A stretch of DNA of 64,000 bases from Anoplolepis gracilipes (lineage: Eukaryota; Arthropoda; Insecta; Hymenoptera; Formicidae), in the NCBI RefSeq assembly GCF_047496725.1, contig NC_132972.1:9287501-9351500 (forward strand), written 5' to 3'. The notes beneath the pieces were generated by a model. That model saw nothing but the letters and a program-made list of their open reading frames with translations. It was not told where the DNA came from and made no database searches. Positions 41,501 to 50,200 of the stretch are shown here, in pieces; the stretch's first letter is position 1, and every line of letters begins with the position of its first letter. A program made the translations under genes and the position numbers.

Positions 41501-41570
41501 TGTCAAAAGCACAAGTAATATGTTTTAAATAATTATTCCATCTAAGAGAGAATTGTTGACTGGAACCCAT
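8629..41570 (-). CDS. BTB/POZ transcription factor with alternative C-terminal zinc-finger exons
   Basis: One minus-strand gene. The common coding exons are 41570-41385, 41300-41103 and 41019-40518, with an optional exon at 40423-40364. One of several alternative last exons is then used: 35059-34839, 31385-31051, 30421-30105, 26255-25966, 21907-21510, 15256-14973 or 8846-8629. Predicted isoforms are about 367-427 aa without the optional exon. The BTB domain (residues about 6-122) has the insect hallmark FSLRWNNYLKHITCAFDTL and the fold core HPVIIFRNVKFDDLAALVDF. Such proteins dimerise through the BTB domain and bind DNA through the variable tail, regulating transcription in the nucleus. The design matches lola, mod(mdg4) and broad, but the BTB sequence differs from all three, so I give no symbol. 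Every acceptor is phase 1, which makes the tails interchangeable. Confidence 0.9.
10009..10152. mobile_element. TTAA-flanked piggyBac-type MITE
   Basis: TTAA then CCCATTCGAG at the left and CTCGAAGGG then TTAA at the right. A TTAA target duplication and CCC termini are hallmarks of the piggyBac superfamily. The 144-bp interior is non-coding. Confidence 0.65.
11277..11404. mobile_element. TTAA-flanked piggyBac-type MITE, degenerate
   Basis: TTAA then CCCATTAAGTGCCA at the left; TGGCATTTAATGAG then TTAA at the right. The inverted repeats are about 14 bp with two mismatches. The element is 128 bp and non-coding. Confidence 0.65.
12713..12797. repeat. (GA)n microsatellite
   Basis: About 85 bases of GA repeats with two single-base interruptions near the right end, in an intron of the BTB gene. 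Confidence 0.97.
14973..15256 (-). CDS. BTB gene alternative last exon F (twin C2H2 fingers)
   Basis: Acceptor tgttgcag followed by six G, phase 1, stop at 14973; about 94 residues. Finger one is CRLC-x12-H-x3-H. After a five-residue linker, finger two is CIVC-x12-H-x4-H with RRTDLRRHMRLKH in the helix. A short basic tail follows (IHRQRSPKSELDS). The x3/x4 spacing and five-residue linker are shared with tails B, D and E, so these four exons probably arose by duplication. Helix residues differ, so each isoform should read a different DNA site. Confidence 0.86.
17480..17509. repeat. (TA)n microsatellite
   Basis: Uninterrupted AT dinucleotide run of about 30 bases. Confidence 0.95.
18944..18990. 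repeat. (TA)n microsatellite
   Basis: Uninterrupted TA run of about 47 bases, followed by further imperfect TA sequence. Confidence 0.95.
21510..21907 (-). CDS. BTB gene alternative last exon E (twin C2H2 fingers)
   Basis: Acceptor tgatttag then AT, phase 1, stop at 21510; about 132 residues, the longest tail. Finger one is CKLC-x12-H-x3-H (GKSFWNRDSMYK in the loop and helix). The five-residue linker is KGTTQ, and finger two is CPVC-x12-H-x4-H (HKVLSRTTHMKR). An Ala/Gly/Ser/Thr-rich tail of some 70 residues follows (start WVDGTTATAAAGMASAGG). The exon is a clear GC-rich island in an AT-rich intron. Confidence 0.87.
21908..25965. other. Intron of the BTB gene (between tails D and E)
   Basis: About 4 kb with no recognised exon. 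Short open frames here match no family and lack suitable acceptors. Confidence 0.5.
25966..26255 (-). CDS. BTB gene alternative last exon D (twin C2H2 fingers, poly-Q)
   Basis: Acceptor tgtgcgcag then AA, phase 1, stop at 25966; about 96 residues. A glutamine-rich lead (QPQPQQQLQQQ) precedes the fingers. Finger one is CDVC-x12-H-x3-H, the linker is RGDTI, and finger two is CPIC-x12-H-x4-H. The product ends five residues after the last histidine (NVHGVK). Overlapping plus-strand reading frames are shadows of this exon. Confidence 0.87.
26526..26582. repeat. (TA)n(GT)n microsatellite
   Basis: A short TA run passes directly into about 42 bases of GT. Confidence 0.96.
28832..29595. mobile_element. 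Large fold-back element: two ~300-bp inverted arms
   Basis: The left arm 28832-29142 and right arm 29298-29595 are near-identical in inverted orientation. The chief difference is a duplicated AAAACAATTT in the left arm. A loop of about 155 bp separates them. Each arm contains CTGAAGA ... GAGTCGAAACGTC, resembling the catalytic core of hammerhead motifs found in Penelope-like retroelements. There is no coding capacity. It could be two head-to-head copies of one short non-autonomous element, or a true fold-back transposon. High arm identity suggests recent origin or arm-to-arm conversion. Confidence 0.85.
30105..30421 (-). CDS. BTB gene alternative last exon C (piggyBac-type zinc ribbon)
   Basis: Acceptor ctgttgtag then AG, phase 1, stop at 30105; about 105 residues. 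The first 60 residues are acidic/aromatic and then lysine-rich (KIKKKKGPAKQVRRP). A Cys/His cluster follows: CQEC-x15-CNDC-x6-CLRC-x4-H. This arrangement, a basic lead followed by paired cysteines ending LC-x2-CF-x3-H, is that of the C-terminal cysteine-rich domain of piggyBac transposases. No transposase catalytic domain is nearby, so this is a captured fragment, not an intact element. Exon status rests on the phase match and clean acceptor. Confidence 0.75.
30767..30945 (-). CDS. Candidate extra alternative exon of the BTB gene
   Basis: Acceptor ctcattgtcag then GA, again phase 1, followed by 59 open codons to a stop at 30767. The peptide (start ENIVMTDFLWYLAKISRC) has no recognisable zinc ligand pattern or domain. 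It sits between tails B and C. It could be a short non-DNA-binding tail, a relic, or chance: one in three open frames would match the phase. Confidence 0.3.
31051..31385 (-). CDS. BTB gene alternative last exon B (twin C2H2 fingers)
   Basis: Acceptor ttctttgtag then AG, phase 1, stop at 31051; about 111 residues. An Ala/Asp-rich acidic lead (GGDDDADAVSASGVAELV) precedes finger one, CRIC-x12-H-x3-H. The linker is TGQTR, close to a classical TGEKP-type linker, and finger two is CPIC-x12-H-x4-H. A basic, hydrophilic tail of about 19 residues ends the protein. GC content is far above that of the flanks. The long plus-strand open frame over it is a shadow. Confidence 0.88.
31386..34838. other. Intron of the BTB gene (between tails A and B)
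   Basis: AT-rich, no recognised exon. It holds a small fold-back MITE at 33889-34039. Confidence 0.5.
33889..34039. mobile_element. Fold-back MITE with long inverted arms
   Basis: The arm starting ACAGGGTGTTTTAAGGTTAA is complementary to the arm ending AGTTAGAACATTTAATCCTG then GAACACTCTGT. Arms are about 60 bp each around a short centre. The flanks are TATA-rich (gtatat / atat), consistent with a TA-type insertion. The overlapping open frames are arm artefacts. Confidence 0.8.
34839..35059 (-). CDS. BTB gene alternative last exon A (piggyBac-type zinc ribbon)
   Basis: Acceptor tttctctccag then GA, phase 1, stop at 34839; about 73 residues and the tail nearest the common exons. The core is CVHC-x18-CWPC then NACLC-x3-C-FVDYH. 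The pattern C-x2-C ... C-x2-C-x3-LC-x2-PCF-x2-YH is a close match to the cysteine-rich C-terminal zinc ribbon of piggyBac-family transposases, which binds the transposon ends. There are no catalytic Asp motifs nearby. It differs strongly from tail C, so two capture events or an old duplication are possible. The product ends in a proline-rich stretch (SIPHIPPP). Confidence 0.82.
38271..38330. repeat. Perfect palindrome around a TA tract
   Basis: ATATAGAATAATGTAATATA on the left is mirrored exactly as its reverse complement on the right of a (TA)n centre, giving a hairpin-capable palindrome of about 57 bp. Confidence 0.9.
39886..40080. mobile_element. Fold-back MITE, about 190 bp
   Basis: TTTAGAATAACGGAGCCAGC at the left pairs with the right end, which on the other strand reads TTTAGAATAACGAAGCCAGT. 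Complementarity continues for about 80 bp per arm, through GACATATGTTGTCAAG. It is non-coding. The family is not identified. Confidence 0.82.
40364..40423 (-). CDS. BTB gene optional 60-nt linker exon
   Basis: Acceptor cttgtttattag, 60 bases, donor gtgagt. Both ends are phase 1, so it adds exactly 20 residues (GHLLSKPSTSGERVTQEAVQ) between the common region and any tail without changing the frame. It is serine/threonine-rich with no domain. Its symmetric phase suggests a cassette exon. Confidence 0.75.
40518..41019 (-). CDS. BTB gene common exon 3 (acidic/serine-rich linker)
   Basis: Codes for about 167 residues between the BTB domain and the variable tail. It is polar, low in predicted structure and rich in Ser, Pro, Glu and Asp. 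A basic cluster PPNKRRKIRD is a likely nuclear localisation signal. The exon ends in phase 1 (GTT G then gtaggt), which sets the phase for every tail. Confidence 0.9.
41103..41300 (-). CDS. BTB gene common exon 2 (second half of BTB domain)
   Basis: 66 codons, phase 0 at both ends, starting ENPCQHPVIIFRNVKFDDLA and containing the conserved DFMYQGEVNVVQEQLASFL and LAVQGLTDG that close the insect BTB fold. Confidence 0.95.
41385..41570 (-). CDS. BTB gene common exon 1 (start codon, first half of BTB domain)
   Basis: The ATG at 41570 is preceded by only nine bases of exon after an acceptor (actttcag), so the first coding exon also carries the end of the 5' UTR. It begins MGSSQQFSLRWNNYL and ends ACSTYFRDLFK before donor gtgagg. 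An upstream in-frame ATG lies in the intron and is rejected. Confidence 0.95.
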
Positions 41571-42003
41571 GCTGCTTTTCTGAAAGTAAAAAATCAATTT
41601 TTTTTAGACTATATAAGTTGTAATATGCAAATTTTTATTGCAATAAACCAAATTTTAATTAAAATATATATAAATTAAGATTAAAATAAAAATAATCATA
41701 ATAGTACGTATATTTTCTCTTTTGTTATAAGCAATTATTATATTTTCATTTTGCACAATATTGATACAATAATTTACTTTAATTTAGCAAAATGATTTCA
41801 TTTATGCGTAAACAAATTTAATGTCTGCTAATATCGTATATATACTAACAAATTGTAAAACGCTGTTGCTCCAAACAACATAAGACAGAGAACAGATATC
41901 ACCTTGATGCAAGAAATTAAATGAACATTTCAACACAAACGAAGTAATAATATTCGTAAGATTATTCACAAAAGAAATTTCGTATCAACAAATAAAATCC
42001 TAC

Positions 42004-42300
42004 CTTGACTGTCCTCGGGTTGTAGAATGTAAATTAAGATGAATTCTGAGGGAGTCTCGTATCGCGATGGCACAAGTGAACAGTATTAGAACGCGGCCGC
42101 CAGACCGATTCGCGCGGCTAGCAAATCAAGGAGGAAGAGACGAAGGAGGAGGAGGTGGAGGAGGAAGATCAGCCGCAACGTCGAGCCGCGTAGATCTAAA
42201 CTAGTCACGGCGTTCTTGGCGTAAAATAAAAACTGTAAACAGCCGAACTGGCCGCACTTTCATGGCACACAATCGTCGAAGCGATATCGTGGAGGACCGC
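42004..42300 (-). promoter_or_regulatory. 5' UTR exon and promoter region of the BTB gene
   Basis: A strong minus-strand donor (GTCAAG then gtagga) at 42003 closes a non-coding first exon. The sequence upstream to about 42.7 kb is a marked GC/CpG-rich island with GGAGGA and CTCTCT runs. It lies head to head with COG4, so it may serve both genes. The exact transcription start is not determinable. Confidence 0.55.
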
Positions 42301-43052
42301 TAGCGCGTCGTACACTTCTATTCTCGTTTCCCCGCTCTTCCCAATCCGCTCTCTTGCTCTATCTCTCTCTCTTTTCCTCAGTCAAGCGATCGCGTTCGAC
42401 TTCAGCCACCGAGCCGCGCGTCGTTACGTAATTGCATCGCGCTCTCGCGGCGTCCTGCGCGCCTGGGGAACCGTCCTGCGCCAAATTCGCGTCGTCTTCC
42501 TTCACAACAAGCTACACTTCGTAGGCGAATGACAGCTGGCGGCCATTTTCAGTACAGGAATACGCGTATAAGTTGCGCGGGCGCGGGAAGGGGGAGAGAC
42601 CCAACCACCCTTCTCCCACCACTACCTCACTTTTTTCGCCACTGCTGGCGGCTTGCGGTCTGCGCCTGCGTCGCACGTTCATTGGCCGAAGCGCGTTTTA
42701 GTTCTTTCTAGAGACTCTAATTATCGACAATTTTAGCGGTTGAAAATGAATTCTATTGGATATCGGATAGTAGACAGTTTACTTGTCCAAAGAGTGGCAG
42801 CTTTTCGAAACGTACTGAAAGCCGTTTAAATGAATACACTGAATTGTGTCTTGTGTCGATCTGTAACTGTAACACGTAAAATATGGAAAGCACTCAAAAG
42901 CTGTCAAAAATTAATAAATAATTAATAAATGATTAACGATAAATGATTGAAATGATGTGTAACCTGTAAAAAATGTCAATCAAAATACAATTCTAGTATA
43001 TACTGTAAAATAAAATTATTGAATTACTAATTAAAGCAAAAACATTTATAAA
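42301..43052. other. Head-to-head spacer between BTB gene and COG4
   Basis: GC-rich as far as about 42.72 kb, then abruptly AT-rich, holding the COG4 5' UTR. No coding exon is seen. Confidence 0.5.
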
Positions 43053-46000
43053 ATGGATTTACCAGTAAATGAAGAAAATCTACAACAAATATTGAATAAA
43101 TTGTCTGAAGATGAGGTTTGAATTCGTTATACATCAACTTTTAATTAATATATGTAAATTTCTATACAAAATATAAATACAAATTATATTTTGTTATTCT
43201 ATTATTTATTGTACATTGTAATTAAAAGTTATATTTATTACTATTGAATACATAATTATCCATATATATATTACAATTTTTTCTATATATATATATATTG
43301 CTAATTTATCATATATTTAATAAAAAATAAATATGACAGGTTTCTATTAAGGAAAATCTGGATACAATTCTTGCTCGACAATGCCATGTAGAAGCAAAGC
43401 TACAAAACATTGGTAAAGTATTGCCAAATGTGATAGTAATATATACAGAAGGAGAAAAGTTTCGTGATATGATTACTCGTACCAATGAATTAGCAGAGAA
43501 TGTTAGTGCCAAAGTAAGACAATTGGATTTAGCAAGAGTAAGTTATTGTGATCAAAATCTTATTTAAATAGAAATTTATAATCTCTAATTTTTTATGAGT
43601 TTACAAATATTATAATTTCGTTTAACAGAGCAGAGTATGTGAATGCCAAAGTAGAGTAAATGATATACTAGATTTGCAATTGTGCAGTGAAGGAGTAGCA
43701 ACTGCACTGCGCAATGAAGATTATGAACAAGGTGCCGCTCATGTTCATCGTTATTTAGCAATGGATCAACAATTGTTGGAAAGAACAGCTGAGGATGTAT
43801 CAGGAGATCATATTAGTATTAGTAGTTCTCTGATTACCCTGCAACAAGCTGCAATGGAATTGAGAGCTGTTGTTACACATAAGTTTGATGAAGCTGTAAA
43901 ATCAGAAGACTTGGCATCTGTTGAAAGATTTTTCAAGATATTTCCATTATTAGGGATGCATTTAGAAGGACTAAAGAAATTTTGCAATTACTTGTGCACC
44001 AAAGTATGATATATTAGATATATATTATATACACATTTAAGATTATATACATATTTGTCAAATAATAAAGTTATAAATAATAACAAAGTTTTATTTTCAA
44101 TAATAGCTACAGGAAACTTCACAGAAGAATCTACAAGCAGCACTAGAAATTAAAAGTAATGATAAGAGAGCAGATATTATTTTTGCTGACACTATGACTC
44201 TTTTATTTGAAGGAATTGCACGTATTGTAGAAGTGCATCAACCAATTATTGAAACTTATTATGGTCCAGGTAGACTTTCAATGACTATCTCAATTTTACA
44301 AAAAGAATGTGATAGGTAAGCTTGTTTGGCCGATTCTATATCAAGAATTTATATATTTTTTAAATCATTATTAATTTATATTTTACATTTAGACAGGTCA
44401 AGAAGATTATTACAGTATTTACAAAACACAGATGTATATCTAAGAATGTACAAATGGTAAATGAATATTTACGAAAACCGAGTCCTGAAAGATTTGACCC
44501 CAAAGAGCTTGATATCCGTTTAGGAGAAATTACTATAATGCATTCAAGAGCAGAACTTTATATACGTTTCTTAAAAAGAAGAGTTAAGGTATATGTGGAG
44601 AGTTACTAATTATTCAATATGATTCAACATTATTTTTTAATATATATTATAATTATATAACAATTTATGTACATAAATTTACAGAATGATATAGAGATTA
44701 GTACCACAGACGAAACACAACGTACAGAGTTGTTGAATGATTTTGAAACAGCTATGAACAATTCTGAATTGGCGCATGGAATGCAGGAACTGCTCGGCGC
44801 TTATCTCGCATTAGAGAGATATTTCCTCGAGGAAAGTGTGAATAAGGCCTTGGGAATGGATACACTAGATCCAGATCAGCAAACTTCCAGTATGGTTGAT
44901 GATGTTTTCTTCATCGTACAGAAATGCATACGGTATATATGGCTAGGCTTGTACATACAATATATATTTATTTTAATAGAAAAAAATAATACAATTTCTG
45001 CAGACGTGCTATGTCGAGTTGGAGTATAGACGGCGTCTGCGCCGTCGTCAACATGGCTTGTGGTATCTTGGAAGGTGAATTTGCAAGCAAGTTGAGAAAC
45101 AGACTACGCCAAGGTTATCCAGCAGGTTATCTAGATCTGGCGCAAGCATACAGTGCTCTCCAGACGAGTATACAGCATGGTCGTTTGCAAACGTCGGATA
45201 CCGAATATGCTCGTCTCATATTCTTGGTAAAGCAAAATCTACAATTTAGTTGTATACGATAATATAATGGTCACATTTATTAAATTGTATCTTTGCGGAT
45301 CTTTATTATATATTTGTAATTATTATTTATGGTTTAGGCTTATTTAAATAATACTGATGTGAGCACAGAGTATGTAGAGACATTGTGCAAAAGTCTCAGT
45401 GCAGAGATAGACGCAACATTCCCCAATATGCAAAAAAAAGATAGAGGCAAAATCGACAGTTGTTTAACCAGTTTAAAAGCAATTATATTGATTTTACGAG
45501 GCATTATCGATTGTGGTCTGGAACAGTTACGTGTTAGCGCTGTGAAACCTAGAGTTACTCCATGGGTTGATGCATTTTTATCTATAGATCATCACATTAA
45601 CGAAGTATGTGTTCTGCTATAAGAAGTATAAATAAATTTTTTTTTCTATCTTTAAATCCAATGATTGGTATACACAGGATGAATTGTTGAGATACGAAAC
45701 AGATGAGCCTTTTGTACAGACATTAATTATGAATCTAGAAGGTCTACTTCAAGGATTTAAAGGCAGTTTAACACTCTCCAATTATGATGCGCTTATTGGA
45801 CTTCTAACTGCAGAAGTTACAGCTCGTTTAGAGAAAGTGGTCTTAAAATCGACTTTTAATCGAGTATGTATTCTAATTTTAAGATATTATTTCATAATCT
45901 TTTAATAATTTTTTAAAAATATTTTTAAATAATAAATAGTTATAAATAGCCATGCTTATATTTTTAATGTATATATATTTTTAAATTTCTTAAACAGCAT

Positions 46001-46289
46001 AATGTTGATAAAATAAATTTGTACATTTTAGGCAGGAGGTCTGATATTAGATAAAGAAATAAGATCATTAGCCAGCTATTTGGCAGCTGCTACATCATGG
46101 TCGGTGAGAGACAAGTTTGCGCGTTTAACGCAGATTGCTACTATTCTGAGCATAGAGAAAGTGGAGGAGCTCGCTGATTATTGTGGCGCGGATGCGATAG
46201 CATGGCGATTAACACCATTGGAAGTTCGACGTATCGCTTCTTTAAGGATAGATTTTCGGCCAGAAGATATTAAGAGATTAAAGTTGTAA
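43053..46289 (+). CDS. Cog4: Conserved oligomeric Golgi complex subunit 4
   Basis: Ten exons: 43053-43115, 43340-43537, 43629-44003, 44107-44315, 44393-44588, 44685-44932, 45004-45226, 45338-45604, 45678-45863 and 46032-46289. All are GT-AG and the frame is continuous for 740 aa (human COG4 is about 785). COG4 is a core subunit of the COG tethering complex that catches retrograde vesicles at the Golgi and contacts SNAREs and Sly1. The N-terminal region is helical and coiled-coil-like. The C terminus is diagnostic: SVRDKFARLTQIATIL and the very end RIDFRPEDIKRLKL closely match vertebrate COG4. Introns are all short (70-225 bases). It is transcribed divergently from the BTB gene and followed by PRPF39 on the same strand. 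Confidence 0.97.
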
Positions 46290-46388
46290 TTTTTTTCTAT
46301 TGTCTTTTGTTAACTTCTTCTATCAAACACAAATGTTTTGCAATTAAGTAAAAAATTTGTCATATTTCATACATATGTACTTTTAGAG

Positions 46389-46394
46389 AATAAA
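46389..46394 (+). terminator. Poly(A) signal candidate for COG4
   Basis: AATAAA 100 bases after the stop codon. Confidence 0.6.
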
Positions 46395-46639
46395 ATATTA
46401 TATATATATACAAAATATACAATTAATATATTTAAAATATAAATATAAAATTTATATATATATATATATGTATATAAATATATATAAATAATAATATTCT
46501 ATTTTTCATCATTTTAATACATAAGTATTTTATATTTGTATAATATAGTCCTTTTTGTGTATCTATTTTTTGGCTACCAAAGTTCATATTTACATAAAGA
46601 TCTTAAATTTCTTTTGTTAAAAATTTACAATCACATATG

Positions 46640-46980
46640 CAGGGTGTCCAATAATTGGTGGAGTCGATTTTTCCTCAGCGAAAATATCGAGAAATATTTT
46701 TTACAAGTTTCTAATTTTTATCATTATATATAAATAAAAATTAAAATTAAATTAAATTTAAAAAAATTAGGGTAAAGTCTATTTGAAATTAACTGAAGAA
46801 TGGAGTTTCGGTAATTTTTTAGCTTCAAAAAGTTTTTAGTTTGCGAGAGGCACTTTTTTTTCAATTGCTTATACCTCGGAAATTATTGGTGCCTCGACAT
46901 TTTCGCTGAGGAAAAATCATCTCCAAATAATTTCAAGAAGCTGCCATTAGCAAGTTTTTCACCAATTACCGGACACCCTG
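46640..46980. mobile_element. MITE with CAGGGTGTCC termini
   Basis: The left end CAGGGTGTCCAATAATTGGT is mirrored at the right as ACCAATTACCGGACACCCTG. A second nested inverted pair lies inside (TTTTTCCTCAGCGAAAATAT / ATTTTCGCTGAGGAAAAATC). The flanks catatg and tatatg resemble a short target duplication. It is 341 bp and non-coding. Confidence 0.82.
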
Positions 46981-47267
46981 TATATGTTTAGGAAACTATA
47001 TGCACACGCCTAATATTTTCCTTTCGCTTCTATTACCAACAACTGTCAGTAATGAATGGACGACCATTGGTAAAGTAAATCACTGAATAAACGACCAAAT
47101 ATTTTGAAAAAGGACAAAACAACCACGCTTGTAATTGCGTTGATTTTGCCGAAACTGCGCGTTTGTTGGCGAGCCTGTTTTGGCGAAACTATCGCGCCGC
47201 CATTTTCTATTACAATTATCTACAGTTCTACGCTTACATTCCGGAGGCTGCATCGAAAACACGAGAC

Positions 47268-50200
47268 ATGTCCTCTGCAAGCGGTGATGAAGCTGAGCTC
47301 GCGCCGGTTGAGCCAAGTAAGAAAGGAATTTCGTCCGAATCGTCGATCAATTCGATCGATTTGCAGGCCGTTGCCGAGGCAATCGTTCGTCCGCCAAGAC
47401 GTGCGTTCGGCGTGATTGTCCAGCCCACGAGACCGCCATTTCGAAGTGGCGTCTTGTGTGTATAGAGCGATACAAATATTTCATTTACCTTTTCAGTGAG
47501 ACGCACCAGGTCGGGAGGTCGAGCCCGGAAAACGCCAGTGGTGGCTAAAAAATCACCAGTGAAGAAACTTCTCGCCAGAGCGACGCGCTCTCCCAGAAAG
47601 ATTCACGAGATCGAAGAGCCTGAGGTATTAGCCTCACAAACTTTTGCAACCGGTTGCACTAGCATTCGTAGCATTATTGTTAGTTAATTCGAACTCTTAT
47701 CTATTCACTGAACTAAACTCAACTAATGCAGCATGCTAGTTTCTGACTTTGTTTTTTTTCATATTAATATAAGAGTTATAATCTGAAGAAAGCCATCTGT
47801 AAATCAGATTAGTCAGAAGAGTTTGATATATCTTAATCTGTATGTAATTGTAGGAAGAAGTATCTACTTTAGAAGAAAGCATAATGGAAAATATGCCTGA
47901 GAATGGAGTTCAACGGCTATCAGACATTATTGTTGAACAACGTAGTGAAGAAGATACACCCATGTTACACTTGGAATTAGAGGATTCTGAAGATACTAAT
48001 ATACATGAGATAAGCATGGGTCAAAGTGAAGAAATGGAGCAAGATGTAGAAGACATGGTATATAATATATAAGATATTCCTTGTTCAATTGCAAAATTGA
48101 GATTTAATTTTTCTTTTTGTTAATTTTTTAATTGAAGAATGAACATCTTGATAATTTATCATTATATCAGTTGATAGCATAATATAAAAATTAAATAGTA
48201 AGTAAATAGTAAGTAAATATTAAAACTTGATTTGTTACACAGAGTCATGCTAACATAAGATCAGAAGGCATAATTATAGAGGAGAGTAGTAGCATGGACA
48301 AAGTGGAAATGCTAACCGAAGACATTGAGATGGAGGGTCAAGACATTGGTAATAATGATTCAAATCAACAACGTGTACTGTTTGATTTTCAAAAAGTTAT
48401 TAATGAAGTTAAAGAAGCCATTAATGGCAATACAATGACAGTCTTAGAGACAGAAGAGGTAGATTCGGAAATATCGACGGATGCATCCAGAATTCAAATT
48501 ATGGAAGTTGAAGATTCAAAACAAGAAATATCAGAAGATGTAGATACAGTTATGAGTAAAGTAGAACCTGATATGGAAATATCGCAAAGTGATTCTCTAC
48601 CACGTATAGAGATAACTGAAGCTGTTGAGTACGACGTGGATGATGATGTGAAGAAAACGGAACCTGATACGGAAGCAGTGTCAGAGGATGAACTACCGAA
48701 TGAATCCACAGCAAAGGTAAGATTTATATTACATTTCATGGATATATGTAATTAACATTCTTTCTACATTTTGTCTAATAATTGCACAGGAGCCTGAAAC
48801 TGAAGCAGTTTCTGATGAGGAATTACCAGTTGCTGCTCCAGCAGACTTAGGCGAAACAGAATCTGTATCTGAAGACGAACTACCACCTGACAGCGATAAA
48901 AAGAAAAAAGGAGGGACAAAATTGAATAAAGCACTCGAAAAAAAAACCAAAACAGAAAGTGGAAGTGAGTATTATTTCTATGACATTTCATAAATTTTTA
49001 TAGTTTGAAACTGATTACACATTTAATGAGATTATACATTTCTTGTACTCTTAGCCAAACGTAAATTGAATGTGGAAGGAGAATATGATCCAAGTTCTCC
49101 AACATCTGAGAACAATGATGAGGCACCTGCAAAGAAGGTCGCTTTATCGAGTGAAGCAGATGTAGCAGATAAGCAAGAAACCAAGCCAGCATCACCGAAA
49201 AAGAAAACACTGCCTGAACTAGAAAAGTATTGGAAAGCTGTTAACGAAGATCCATCTGACTTCACAGGATGGACATATCTTTTACAATATGTTGATCAAG
49301 AAGTAAGTAAAATTCACATGGAAATTTTACTTAAAATTCAGTTTTTGTGTGTCACTCATTCTTAATTATTTTAAATATTTAATTTCAAGATTAAAACATA
49401 ATACAAGTGTGATTATAAAAATAAAGAATAATATACAAATTTATTAGATGATTAGAATTATTATTTAAGCAAGTCTGGTTTTTTTATCACAGAATGATGC
49501 TGAAGCTGCACGCGAAGCTTATACCAAATTCTTGGAGCGTTATCCATATTGCTATGGTTACTGGAGAAAGTTCGCCGATTACGAGAAGAAGAAGGGCAAC
49601 CCCGAAAATGTCCAAATGGTGAGTACAATTATATATTACGTTCATTAGGCTATCTCTCACACATATGATATCATTATAATATTAATCTATAATGAAAATA
49701 GCTCGAGTTAGGAAGACGCGTGGGCAGTGTGCACGCACATAAATATGGTTTTCCCTTCCAACAGCATAGCACGTCTTGCAGCACCTATTCGACTCTCTTC
49801 GTTTATCATATAGTTATTTATTTACTTATTATTCTGCGATACTTACAAAAAAATGCTATATTACATATTTTACTGTCTTATCAATATATATCAATTATGA
49901 TACGTATGTCGAGCGAGACGATGAGCTAGTTGTTTCCAATTTATTTTGCGAAGCGCCTTGTCTTGATTAGAAAAAAGAAAAACTGTGTTATATTTACTGT
50001 AAGCATTTGTACACATAGCTTACTACAGAAAGTATTGTAAAACTTAAGCATAAGATATATGCGCTATTCTTACTTTATGTAAGTAAGATATGTTGGGTTG
50101 GGGGTTAAGTCAAAGTCAGAGACAAAGACTTAGGACACGTGCACGTGCCAGAGAGGGAACAAGAGAATGTGGCGGAAGACACAGTGGCGTCCAGATTGGA

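Larger units (their letters stand above)
46290..47267. other. COG4 3' UTR, MITE and PRPF39 promoter
   Basis: A poly(A) signal lies at 46389-46394, then TA-rich sequence, a 341-bp MITE, and a short promoter region before PRPF39 with no clear coding. Confidence 0.5.

Noticed and set aside
8629..41570. Assigning the BTB gene to lola, broad or mod(mdg4)
   Set aside because: The BTB sequence differs from each in diagnostic positions, and the tails are neither lola-type C2HC nor FLYWCH. A name would be a guess.
8629..41570. Trans-splicing as in mod(mdg4)
   Set aside because: All tails lie on the same strand downstream of the head, so ordinary cis-splicing suffices.
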